Origin: Acidobacteriota bacterium
Lineage (GTDB): Bacteria > Acidobacteriota > Blastocatellia > Pyrinomonadales > Pyrinomonadaceae
DNA: 64,000 nucleotides
Assembly: GCA_016700075.1 (NCBI GenBank)
Contig: CP065000.1
Coordinates: 744,001 to 808,000, forward strand
Reading direction: 5' to 3'
The first letter of the stretch is position 1, and the number at the start of each line of letters is the position of its first letter. The notes below the pieces were generated by a model that worked only from the letters and a program-made list of their open reading frames with translations, searched no databases and was not told where the DNA came from. Positions 33,158 through 40,790 of this stretch are shown one piece after another. The translations under genes and the position numbers were made by a program.

Positions 33158-35503
33158 ATGTCACTAAGAGGTTATGTCTTCGCCGCTTTGTCGGTGGCGG
33201 TATTGGCGTTTTCGGCGGCCGGCAACTCTTATGCCCAAACGTCGCGGGACGGTGTGTGGAAACAGGTAGCTGAAAGTTCAGCTATGCGCGAGAGCAATGA
33301 CCGCAAGCTGTTTCCTGAACTTTACAAAGTGTTTCGGCTTAACGCCGGGGCTCTTGAGAACGTGCTTCGACAAGCACCGCTCGAAGATTCACGGCCCTCA
33401 AAGGAAGCAATGCCTAACTTTGAGATTCCGTCGCCGGACGGCAAGTTCCTGCGGTTCCGTCTTGTCGAATCGCCTATGCTCGCCCCGCATGTCGCGGCAA
33501 AGTTCCCGTCATGGAAGACCTATCACGTTTGGGGTGTTGACGATCCGACGATGCAGGGCAGGCTGGATTGGACCGACAGCGGATTCCACGGATATGTGCT
33601 TACGTCAGAAGGTTCTTTCAATATCGATCCGTACCGTCTTAACGACAGGCAGAATTACATAGTTTTCTATAAGAAGCATTACCCGCAGACCCGCGAAAAC
33701 TTCAGCTGCGAGGTCGAGGACGCATTTGAGGAAAGCGAAAGATCGGTTACAAAGAAGTCGGACGAAAGCATTTTCAACTCTCAGCCGACGGCGGAATTCT
33801 CGCACGGCTCGAATGTACGCACATACCGTTTTGCTGTCGCAACAACGTTCGAATACACGAACTTTTTCCGTCTGACCGGCGACAGCGACGCACAGGCACA
33901 GGCACGGGCATTCAATGCGGTCGTGGTCAGTGTGAATCGGATCAATTTGGTTTACCGCAAGGAACTCTCCGTGTTCCTGAGTCTCGTTTCAGATACCAAC
34001 CTGACCTATGTGACCAACCCGGAAACTCCGTCGAATTATCAGAACAACGGATCATCGGCTGATCTGAACGCCAACCAAACCAATGTGAATTCGGTCATCG
34101 GTTCGGCAAATTATGATTTCGGCCATCTTTTCCAGACCGCGAACGGCGGCGTCGCTCAACTTTCATCCGTTTGCGGCACGAGCAAAGCCCGAGGGCTTTC
34201 GGGGCTGCCGAATCCGCAGGGCGACCCGTTCGACGTAGATTACGTAGCTCACGAAATGGGGCACCAAATGGGCGGAAATCATACGTTCAACGCAGCCGCG
34301 AACTGCGGCAGTTCGCCGACGGCCGCACGCCGCGAACCAGGAAGTGCGGTGACTATAATGGGCTATGCGGGCATCTGCAGCAGCACGTCGAATATATCGC
34401 GCAATTCCATTGATATCTTTCATTTCTACAACCTGAACGAAATGATCACGTTTATGGGCGGGACCGGCGGCACCTGCGGCACGACCGCCACGCCCAATGC
34501 CATCCCGGTCGTAGCATCTGTCCCGAATCGCACAATACCTTTCAATACTCCATTCGCTTTGACGGCGAGTGCGACCGATGCCGACGGCGATGCTTTGACC
34601 TACAATTGGGAACAGAATGATCCGGGCGCATCGCAATCAAATTATCCCGGCACGACCGATGACGACGACACCAGTTTGGTATTCCGTCCCGGTTTCAGGT
34701 CATATCTGCCCACGGCGAGCCCGACGCGCTATTTCCCGAGCATGACGTATGTGCTGAACAACCAGAACGAGGCCCCGATCACCTATTCCGGGACGTCGGC
34801 GGTCGGCGCGGTATGTGCGGGAACTTGTATTACGGGCGAGGACCTTCCGTCTGCGGCCAGGACAATGAATTTCCGCGTGACGGTCCGCGATGGCAAGGGC
34901 GGCATCGCCGATCAGGCAACCGTTATTACCGTGGTCAATACGATCACGCCGTTCAAAGTAACGTCGCCCAATACCAACGTCGTATTTCCGGGCGGCAGCA
35001 GCCACACGGTGACTTGGGACGTGAGCAGCACTAACACTGCACCGATAAATACGGCGAATGTGAAGATCTCGTTCTCATCTGACGGCGGCCAGACATTCCC
35101 GACCGTTCTCGCAGAAAGCACGCCAAATGACGGCAGTCAATCAGTTACCATCCCTAACGTCAATACGACAACAGGACGCATTAAGGTCGAGGCCGTCGGC
35201 AACATATTCTTTGACGTCTCGGACGTGAACTTCACTGTCAATACGGTCGCTTCTAACGGAAGCGTCTCGGGCCAGGTTTTCTCGTCCGGAGGCAGTACTT
35301 TGCGTAATGCGGTGGTCACGATCACCAATGAACAGGGCTATCTGCAGCGTGTAAATACAAGTTCCTTCGGTTTCTACCAATTCGATGACGTACCGGCAGG
35401 CACTTACATTGTGACCGTCAGCTCCCGGTTGTTCCGTTTCAATCCGCAGGAGATCAACCTGTCCGGTAATGTGACAGGCCTGAACTTCACCGGACTTGAG
35501 TAG
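33158..35503 (+). CDS. Secreted reprolysin-like zinc metalloprotease with carboxypeptidase-regulatory-like tail (copy 1)
   Basis: 781 residues from the ATG at 33158. The open frame extends upstream, but the extension overlaps the divergent PlsC gene and its sequence is not signal-like. Signal peptide: RGYVFAALSVAVLAFSAAGNSYAQ. The zinc site is HEMGHQMGGNH (His365, Glu366, His369, His375), with a metzincin Met-turn in TIMGYAGIC. A cadherin/PKD-like part (NAIPVVASVPNRTIPFNTPFALTASATDADGDALTYNW) and another beta domain follow. The last 80 residues are a carboxypeptidase-regulatory-like domain. It is secreted and probably degrades external protein. The next gene is a full-length paralogue. Confidence 0.9.
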   Translation: MSLRGYVFAALSVAVLAFSAAGNSYAQTSRDGVWKQVAESSAMRESNDRKLFPELYKVFRLNAGALENVLRQAPLEDSRPSKEAMPNFEIPSPDGKFLRFRLVESPMLAPHVAAKFPSWKTYHVWGVDDPTMQGRLDWTDSGFHGYVLTSEGSFNIDPYRLNDRQNYIVFYKKHYPQTRENFSCEVEDAFEESERSVTKKSDESIFNSQPTAEFSHGSNVRTYRFAVATTFEYTNFFRLTGDSDAQAQARAFNAVVVSVNRINLVYRKELSVFLSLVSDTNLTYVTNPETPSNYQNNGSSADLNANQTNVNSVIGSANYDFGHLFQTANGGVAQLSSVCGTSKARGLSGLPNPQGDPFDVDYVAHEMGHQMGGNHTFNAAANCGSSPTAARREPGSAVTIMGYAGICSSTSNISRNSIDIFHFYNLNEMITFMGGTGGTCGTTATPNAIPVVASVPNRTIPFNTPFALTASATDADGDALTYNWEQNDPGASQSNYPGTTDDDDTSLVFRPGFRSYLPTASPTRYFPSMTYVLNNQNEAPITYSGTSAVGAVCAGTCITGEDLPSAARTMNFRVTVRDGKGGIADQATVITVVNTITPFKVTSPNTNVVFPGGSSHTVTWDVSSTNTAPINTANVKISFSSDGGQTFPTVLAESTPNDGSQSVTIPNVNTTTGRIKVEAVGNIFFDVSDVNFTVNTVASNGSVSGQVFSSGGSTLRNAVVTITNEQGYLQRVNTSSFGFYQFDDVPAGTYIVTVSSRLFRFNPQEINLSGNVTGLNFTGLE

Positions 35504-35540
35504 AACGATGTAAATGGGCAGCCCTTCCTTTCGAAGCAAA

Positions 35541-35560
35541 AACCGCAGCTCGGGCTGCGG
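35541..35560 (+). terminator. Intrinsic terminator between the two metalloprotease genes
   Basis: Stem AACCGCAGC / GCTGCGGTT with a 4-nt loop runs into seven T residues, 37 bp past the stop at 35503. The second gene therefore needs its own promoter, which I cannot place in 35568-35787. Confidence 0.85.
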
Positions 35561-35787
35561 TTTTTTTGTGTTTACATTAGCCAGATCCTTAGTTATCATT
35601 TCGGATTAAGTGAATTCGATGATAGCGCTCGCGTCTTGCAGTAAGATCACCGTTGCCACAGTGAATGAATAGGACAGAGCAGCGATCGCAGAACCCCTCA
35701 TTGCCGGCACGCACTAAAGTGTCTTGTCCTTACCTTTTTGTTTCGAAGTTCGCAGCTGCCGCCGGCCGCTCAGTTAAAGGAATCGTT

Positions 35788-38121
35788 ATGTCTAGATCAG
35801 TTCTCGCCGTATTGACGGCCATCATTTTTCTTGCGGGTATAAACGTCTATTCAGCATCGGCATCTGCCGATCTGTGGCGTGAGGTCAGTGCCGAATCGCT
35901 CGTCCGCGGCCCGGCCCGCAACGCTCCGCGGCCCAAGGAATTCCGGACGTTCGCACTCGACGTTAATGCGATGCGGTCCGCTCTATCACAGGCTCCGCAG
36001 GAGTTTGCGAATGACGGCGAAGAAATGATCATCACTCTGCCGATGCCGGACGGTTCGCTGCAGCGTTTTCGTGTTTATCATTCACTGATCGTAGAGCCCG
36101 GACTGCTGAAGAAATTCCCCGAGCTTGGCGAGACTTACACGGGACAAGGCATCGACGATCCAACCGCAACCGTACGCTTTGACTATCTGCCAAAGGGCTT
36201 TCACGCCATGGTCATTTCGACCGAAGGCACGAAAATGATCGATCCATACGCTGATGGTGACGACCGGCACTACATCGTTTACGACAAGAGCGAGTTTCCG
36301 CGCCTTAACTCCTTCTTTTGCGAGGTCGGGACCAACCGCGACAAACTGAATTTCGACATCGATATCGACCATTCAGCGTATCTGCCGACATTCTCGCCGG
36401 AGGTCATCTCCGGAACTCAGCTGCGTCAATATCGGCTGGCGCTCGCAGGAACTTGGGAATACTGCAACGTCGCCGGCAGCAACACTGTTGCGGGCTGCCT
36501 TGCGGCTCAGGTGACGATCATGAACCGCGTCAACCAGATCTATGAGCGCGATGTCGCTATCCGTATGAACATCATCGCCAACAACGATCTGATCGTTTTT
36601 GCGGGCAACAATACCGGCTGCCCTGTCGGAACCGGCGGCGCGAACTGCACGTCGGGCAACGACCCCTACACGAATAATGACGGATTTGCGATGCTGAGCC
36701 AGAACCAGAGCGCCGTCAACACTGTGATCGGAACTGCAAATTACGACATAGGTCACGTATTCTCGACGGGCGGCGGCGGAGTCGCTACGCTGAACAGCCC
36801 CTGCGGCGGCAGTAAGGCACAGGGCGTTACCGGCTTGCCGAGTCCTTTCGGTGACCCGTTCGCCATCGACTATGTCGCTCATGAAATGGGCCACCAATGG
36901 GGATCGAACCACACGTTCAATGCAAATACCGGCGGTTGCGGCGGCAATCGATCGAATACGAACTCTTTCGAGCCCGGCAGCGGCATTACGATAATGGGCT
37001 ATGCGGGGCTTTGCGACGCTCAGGATCTAGCGTTCAACAGCATTGCGTCGTTCCACGTCCGCAGTGTTGAGGTCATCGTCGCATTTAGCCAAGTTGGCAA
37101 CGGCAACACCTGCGCTCAGACTTCGGCTACGGGCAACACGCCGCCGACGGTCACGGTGCCGGCAGGAACAACATTCAATATTCCAAAACAGTCGCCTTTC
37201 ACGCTTACAGCGAGCGCGACGGATGTGAATGGCGACACGCTGACCTACGATTGGCAGCAGTACAATGCCGGCGGATCTGCAGGCGCGGCGTCCACGACGC
37301 CAAATTCCGACGCCGACGGTATCCCGCGGCCTCTTTTCCGCAATTATCTGCCGACCACAAATCCTACGCGGCACTTCCCGTCGCTTGGTTTTATCAGAAA
37401 TAACGCCAACGTTCCGCCGACGTTCACTAGCGGTGTGCTGACCGGCGAGCTCATGTCCGCGATCACGCGAACCATGACCTTTCAGGTGCTGGTTCGTGAC
37501 AATCGCGCGGGCGGCGGCGGTGTAAATACCGCCACGGTATCGGTAAATGTTGACGGCAACAGCGGTCCTTTTGCGGTCACGGCACCGAATACGAACGTGA
37601 CATTCGACGGCAATTCGACTCAGACCGTGACATGGAACGTAGCAGGCTCGAATGCAGCCCCTGTCAATGCCGCGAACGTGCGAATACTGTTCTCGAACGA
37701 CGCTGGGCTGACATTCCCGACCGTGCTGGTCAACAGCACGCCTAACGACGGCAGTGAATCGATTACCATCCCGAATGTTGCAACCTCGCAGGGCCGCATC
37801 AAGGTGGAAGCTGTCGACAATATCTTTTGGGATATGTCGAATGTGAACTTTACAGTTAACCAGGTCGCGGCAAACGCTTCGATCTCAGGGCAGGTGTTCA
37901 CGGCAGGCGGAGCCTCACTTCGCAATGCGGTGGTCACGCTCAGCAACGGCGGCGGCGTGGTTCGCCGCGTGACGACCAGCACGTTCGGCTTTTATCTGAT
38001 GGAGGACGTTCCGACGGGGCCCTACACTATCTCAGTAGCGTCGCGGCTATTCCGGTTCACGCCGCAAAATCTGAACGTAAGCGGAAATATATCGGGATTG
38101 AATTTCACCGGACAAGAATAA
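35788..38121 (+). CDS. Secreted reprolysin-like zinc metalloprotease with carboxypeptidase-regulatory-like tail (copy 2)
   Basis: 777 residues from the ATG at 35788, with signal peptide SRSVLAVLTAIIFLAGINVYSASASA. It is collinear with copy 1: the zinc site HEMGHQWGSNH again begins at residue 365, followed by the Met-turn TIMGYAGLC, the TASATDVNGDTLTYDWQQ domain and the VSGNISGLNFTG tail. Sequence is diverged (roughly half identical by eye), so the duplication is old. The inter-Cys region NNTGCPVGTGGANCTSG before the active site is not in copy 1. Different substrate ranges are possible. Confidence 0.9.
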   Translation: MSRSVLAVLTAIIFLAGINVYSASASADLWREVSAESLVRGPARNAPRPKEFRTFALDVNAMRSALSQAPQEFANDGEEMIITLPMPDGSLQRFRVYHSLIVEPGLLKKFPELGETYTGQGIDDPTATVRFDYLPKGFHAMVISTEGTKMIDPYADGDDRHYIVYDKSEFPRLNSFFCEVGTNRDKLNFDIDIDHSAYLPTFSPEVISGTQLRQYRLALAGTWEYCNVAGSNTVAGCLAAQVTIMNRVNQIYERDVAIRMNIIANNDLIVFAGNNTGCPVGTGGANCTSGNDPYTNNDGFAMLSQNQSAVNTVIGTANYDIGHVFSTGGGGVATLNSPCGGSKAQGVTGLPSPFGDPFAIDYVAHEMGHQWGSNHTFNANTGGCGGNRSNTNSFEPGSGITIMGYAGLCDAQDLAFNSIASFHVRSVEVIVAFSQVGNGNTCAQTSATGNTPPTVTVPAGTTFNIPKQSPFTLTASATDVNGDTLTYDWQQYNAGGSAGAASTTPNSDADGIPRPLFRNYLPTTNPTRHFPSLGFIRNNANVPPTFTSGVLTGELMSAITRTMTFQVLVRDNRAGGGGVNTATVSVNVDGNSGPFAVTAPNTNVTFDGNSTQTVTWNVAGSNAAPVNAANVRILFSNDAGLTFPTVLVNSTPNDGSESITIPNVATSQGRIKVEAVDNIFWDMSNVNFTVNQVAANASISGQVFTAGGASLRNAVVTLSNGGGVVRRVTTSTFGFYLMEDVPTGPYTISVASRLFRFTPQNLNVSGNISGLNFTGQE

Positions 38122-38124
38122 AGA

Positions 38125-38142
38125 AAGAGCCCGCGGGCTCTT
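38125..38142 (+). terminator. Palindromic terminator-like site after metalloprotease copy 2
   Basis: The perfect 18-bp palindrome AAGAGCCCGCGGGCTCTT starts 4 bp after the stop at 38121 and is followed by AAATTAAT. There is no long T run, so termination is probable rather than certain. Confidence 0.5.
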
Positions 38143-38148
38143 AAATTA

Positions 38149-38201
38149 ATAGCACGAATGAGAGTGGACGCGTTGAATTGCGGCCTTCACATTCGTGCTA
38201 T
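38149..38201. repeat. Inverted repeat ATAGCACGAATG / CATTCGTGCTAT
   Basis: Perfect 12-bp arms (38149-38160 and 38190-38201) around a 29-nt spacer lie in the gap between convergent genes. The arms look like dispersed ATTCGTGCTAT-type intergenic repeats seen in many large genomes. It could also act as a bidirectional barrier to transcription. Confidence 0.5.
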
Positions 38202-38253
38202 TTCTTAATTATATGCGGCTGGCCTTTTCTTACAGCTTCGCTCTAAAAAGGGT

Positions 38254-39384
38254 CTATTTGTATATGTTCGAAACAAATGTCCCGCCGATGAATTTGTCCG
38301 GATCGATCTGGCTCTGCAGAACGACGCCCTTGTAATTTCCGGTCAGCAGCATCATCGCCGATTCGCACAGCGGTGCGGCGGTCGTTGTTTGGATCGCTCG
38401 CAGGTGCTTGCCGTTGATCTCGAGAGGTTCGACGAAATAAGCCTTTTCGAGCATTCGCCGGACGCCTTTATCGTCAAATCCGTCAACCGATGCATGGAGC
38501 ACGACCAGGTCGTCCTCGACCGAAGGTATCGCCTGCTGCATCATCGTCTGCAGAGCGTCGGGCATTCCGTCGCCACGCGGCAGTGTCTCGATGATCGATT
38601 GCACCCAATCATAATGGCCGGGATAACGCAGCGTCTTGTATTCAAGGTCGCGAGCCTTGCCCTCAAAGAATTCCGGCAGGTCGGCAGCTCCGCCCGACGT
38701 AATGTCCGCTTCATAGGTCCGCGCACCGATGACGATCGTCTCGCGAGCGGTCAACGCGGGGCGCTCGGCGATCTTGTAATCGCGGATCACGCGGCTGTCT
38801 TTCACATATTCCGTCGCCACGCCGATCGGCGACCATGTGAATCCGTAAAAGTGCGGCTCATGTGCATGTGCGGTCAACGCACCGACCTTCATCGCGACGC
38901 GCTCGACCTTTTCGTTGTTGTATTTCGCAACAAACTCGCGATATAACGCCATCGCCTGAACGTTGATAAAGCCCGGAGCCAAGCCCGTTTGCAGGATGAA
39001 TCCGGTCTCGGCGTCTTTCGCGAGCTCCATTATCTCGTCGGTTTCGGCGACGTATTCGGTCAGGTTCGCGTAATGAATTTTATGATCGCGAGCATACCGA
39101 GCCATCCGCGGCGCCTGCCCGCCCGGCGAACAATCGAGCAGGACGTCAGCACGATCGAAAGCCGCGATCATCTCGTCCGACTCGCCGTCTCGCGGCATCA
39201 AAACCGTCTCGACAGCCGTCGTCTTATCCGAACCCGAGGTGACGGATTCTTTCGCCTTCGCCAAATTCCCTTCGCTGATATCGCCCAAAATAAGCGTCAG
39301 ATCAAACTCGCTCCACTCACGCAGCAATAGCGCAGCGGCCTCACCGATCCCGCCGGAACCGGCGATGAAAATTGTTTTTGTCAT
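38254..39384 (-). CDS. Saccharopine dehydrogenase-like NAD(P)-dependent oxidoreductase
   Basis: A 376-residue protein with an N-terminal Rossmann site (IFIAGSGGIGEAAALLL) and the saccharopine-dehydrogenase-type arrangement: SGSDKTTAVETV, DVLLDCSPGGQAPRMARYARDHKIHYANLTEY, LQTGLAPGFINVQAMALYREF. Relatives act in lysine breakdown or synthesis, or as carboxynorspermidine synthase. No lysine or polyamine gene is adjacent, so the substrate cannot be fixed. It appears monocistronic. Confidence 0.8.
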   Translation of the reverse strand: MTKTIFIAGSGGIGEAAALLLREWSEFDLTLILGDISEGNLAKAKESVTSGSDKTTAVETVLMPRDGESDEMIAAFDRADVLLDCSPGGQAPRMARYARDHKIHYANLTEYVAETDEIMELAKDAETGFILQTGLAPGFINVQAMALYREFVAKYNNEKVERVAMKVGALTAHAHEPHFYGFTWSPIGVATEYVKDSRVIRDYKIAERPALTARETIVIGARTYEADITSGGAADLPEFFEGKARDLEYKTLRYPGHYDWVQSIIETLPRGDGMPDALQTMMQQAIPSVEDDLVVLHASVDGFDDKGVRRMLEKAYFVEPLEINGKHLRAIQTTTAAPLCESAMMLLTGNYKGVVLQSQIDPDKFIGGTFVSNIYK

Positions 39385-39543
39385 AATGGAAAGTAACTAG
39401 TCCAACGAAGAAGAACTATTCTACAATCACGAGGCGAACATTTCCAATCAGCGAGATATTAAAACAAAACGAACGAGCCGACATTCAACGAATGACAGCA
39501 GATCCAGTCTCCCACTCGTCAATCGAGTGAAATTCCTCAGCAT

Positions 39544-39837
39544 TTACGATAATCTCTCCGATATCAAGTCGGGGTCACGTCGGGTATCAAGCACCGCCTG
39601 TACAAAGACCGCGTCGTCCTCAATGGTGTAATAGATGGCGTATGGAAAATGTGCCGTGATCTTTCGAAAATAAATATTGAAGTGAACTTCGTGAATACCA
39701 GCAAAGATCGTTAGCGACCTTATCTCCGCAAAGATCGTTGTCTCAAAATATTCACCGAGCCCAACGGCCTGAGCTTCGTAGAATTAGAAACCATCCGCAA
39801 TATCGTCGGCGGCAGATTCGGTGATGACGATGTTCAT
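39544..39837 (-). pseudogene. ParE/RelE-type toxin gene broken by an in-frame stop
   Basis: On the minus strand from the ATG at 39837, overlapping the antitoxin stop as ATGA, it reads MNIVITESAADDIADGF, then TAA at codon 18 (39786-39784), then FYEAQAVGLGEYFETTIF to HFPYAIYYTIEDDAVFVQ and VLDTRRDP, with the natural stop at 39546-39544. The second part is a typical RelE/ParE fold ending. The total, 98 codons, is the normal family length, so one point change (CAA or GAA to TAA) suffices. Confidence 0.75.
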
Positions 39838-40064
39838 TGTCTGCCGGTCTTTTCACGAATTCTTTGTTCAGCGTCGGCGAGGCTTATGAACTTGTCGCGT
39901 CCCACCGCAATGTCTGCGGCACGTTTAGCCAGAACATCGCCGTGCCAGCCGATCACCGGGACGTCGGCGCTGTTTCGCGACAGATCGTCCATTATGCGAT
40001 CGACGACGTCCATCTTTTCAGCGACGGTCATTTTGTCGAGAGGCAATACAACTTCCGTGTTCAT
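39834..40064 (-). CDS. Addiction-module antitoxin (ParE/RelE partner)
   Basis: 76 residues from the ATG at 40064 (a TTG two codons earlier is the alternative). It is of the short 'addiction module component' family: VVLPLDKMTVAEKMDVVDRIMDDLSRN, then VPVIGWHGDVLAKRAADIAVGRDKFISLADAEQRIRE. Its stop overlaps the start of the broken toxin. It would normally neutralise that toxin and repress the pair. Confidence 0.75.
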   Translation of the reverse strand: MNTEVVLPLDKMTVAEKMDVVDRIMDDLSRNSADVPVIGWHGDVLAKRAADIAVGRDKFISLADAEQRIREKTGRQ

Positions 40065-40084
40065 GGGCAAATTTTAGCACCTAA

Positions 40085-40190
40085 CTATTCAATATTAAAA
40101 TACTTCGCGTCAGGGTGATGGATGATGATCGCCGACGTTGATCGTTCGGGTTCGAATTGGAATTCTTCGGTCGATTCGTCGCGTCTCGTT
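40085..40190 (-). pseudogene. Diverged duplicate of the metH 3' end
   Basis: The minus strand encodes EEFQFEPERSTSAIIIHHPD followed by AKYFNIE and a stop, matching the MetH C-terminus (DEFMLEPEQSTSAIIIHHPE, AKYFNIE, stop). Identity is lost upstream of about 40190. The copy differs at roughly one base in six, mostly at third positions. It lies 600 bp beyond the true metH end, with the DUF433/PIN-like pair in between. Confidence 0.8.
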
Positions 40191-40212
40191 AGATCAGGGA
40201 AGTTGCGATCAC

Positions 40213-40545
40213 TCAATGCAGTGTGAGCATTCCGGCACGCTCGTCCGCTATCAGATTTGAAATGGCATCACGATTTTCAATTAGAATTGTTGCGATCGTT
40301 GTAGTCTTACAATTTCCGCGACGGATCCAGATCAGCTTAGGCGGGAATCCGCGAAGCACTGAAATATCGCCGAAATCCGCATCTTTGGTCACAATGATAA
40401 GGTCATTCTCTTTTGCGTATTCCCAGATCTTCGGATCGTCGGCCCTGTCCAATCCGAGTAGAAAGACATGTTCAGAACCCGAAAAATGATCTGCCAATAT
40501 GTCGATCAACTTTGGTGAAAGGTTGTGGTCAAAAAGAAGTCGCAT
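40213..40545 (-). CDS. DUF5615 PIN-like protein (putative toxin)
   Basis: 110 residues from the ATG at 40545, 4 bp after the DUF433 stop. The longer in-frame extension overlaps that gene. RLLFDHNLSPKLIDILADHF and KENDLIIVTKDADFGDI show the Mut7-C/DUF5615 PIN-like core with acidic residues (DHN, TKDADF) that could bind metal. With DUF433 it forms a common toxin-antitoxin-like pair. Activity on RNA is inferred from the fold only. Confidence 0.8.
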   Translation of the reverse strand: MRLLFDHNLSPKLIDILADHFSGSEHVFLLGLDRADDPKIWEYAKENDLIIVTKDADFGDISVLRGFPPKLIWIRRGNCKTTTIATILIENRDAISNLIADERAGMLTLH

Positions 40546-40549
40546 CGAC

Positions 40550-40768
40550 CTAGGCAAAGAGAAGGCTCTTCTCGCGGTCCGCTGCAAACGCCAAACACGC
40601 AGATATATCTTCGTGAGTCAGATACGGAAAATCTTCGAGGATCTCGGCTTCGGTCATACCTGATGCAAGGTATTCCAAAACGTCATAGACGGTTATTCGC
40701 ATTCCACGAATACACGGCTTTCCCCCACGTTTATTGGGTTCGATCGTGATGATGTCCTTATAGCTCAT
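40550..40768 (-). CDS. DUF433 protein (putative antitoxin)
   Basis: A 72-residue winged-helix-like DUF433 protein: IITIEPNKRGGKPCIRGMRITVYDVLEYLASGMTEAEILEDFPYLTHEDI. It is the usual upstream partner of DUF5615 proteins. It starts 22 bp past the metH stop on the same strand, so it could be read through from metH. Confidence 0.85.
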   Translation of the reverse strand: MSYKDIITIEPNKRGGKPCIRGMRITVYDVLEYLASGMTEAEILEDFPYLTHEDISACLAFAADREKSLLFA

Positions 40769-40790
40769 AGCCGAATATTACCACAACCAC

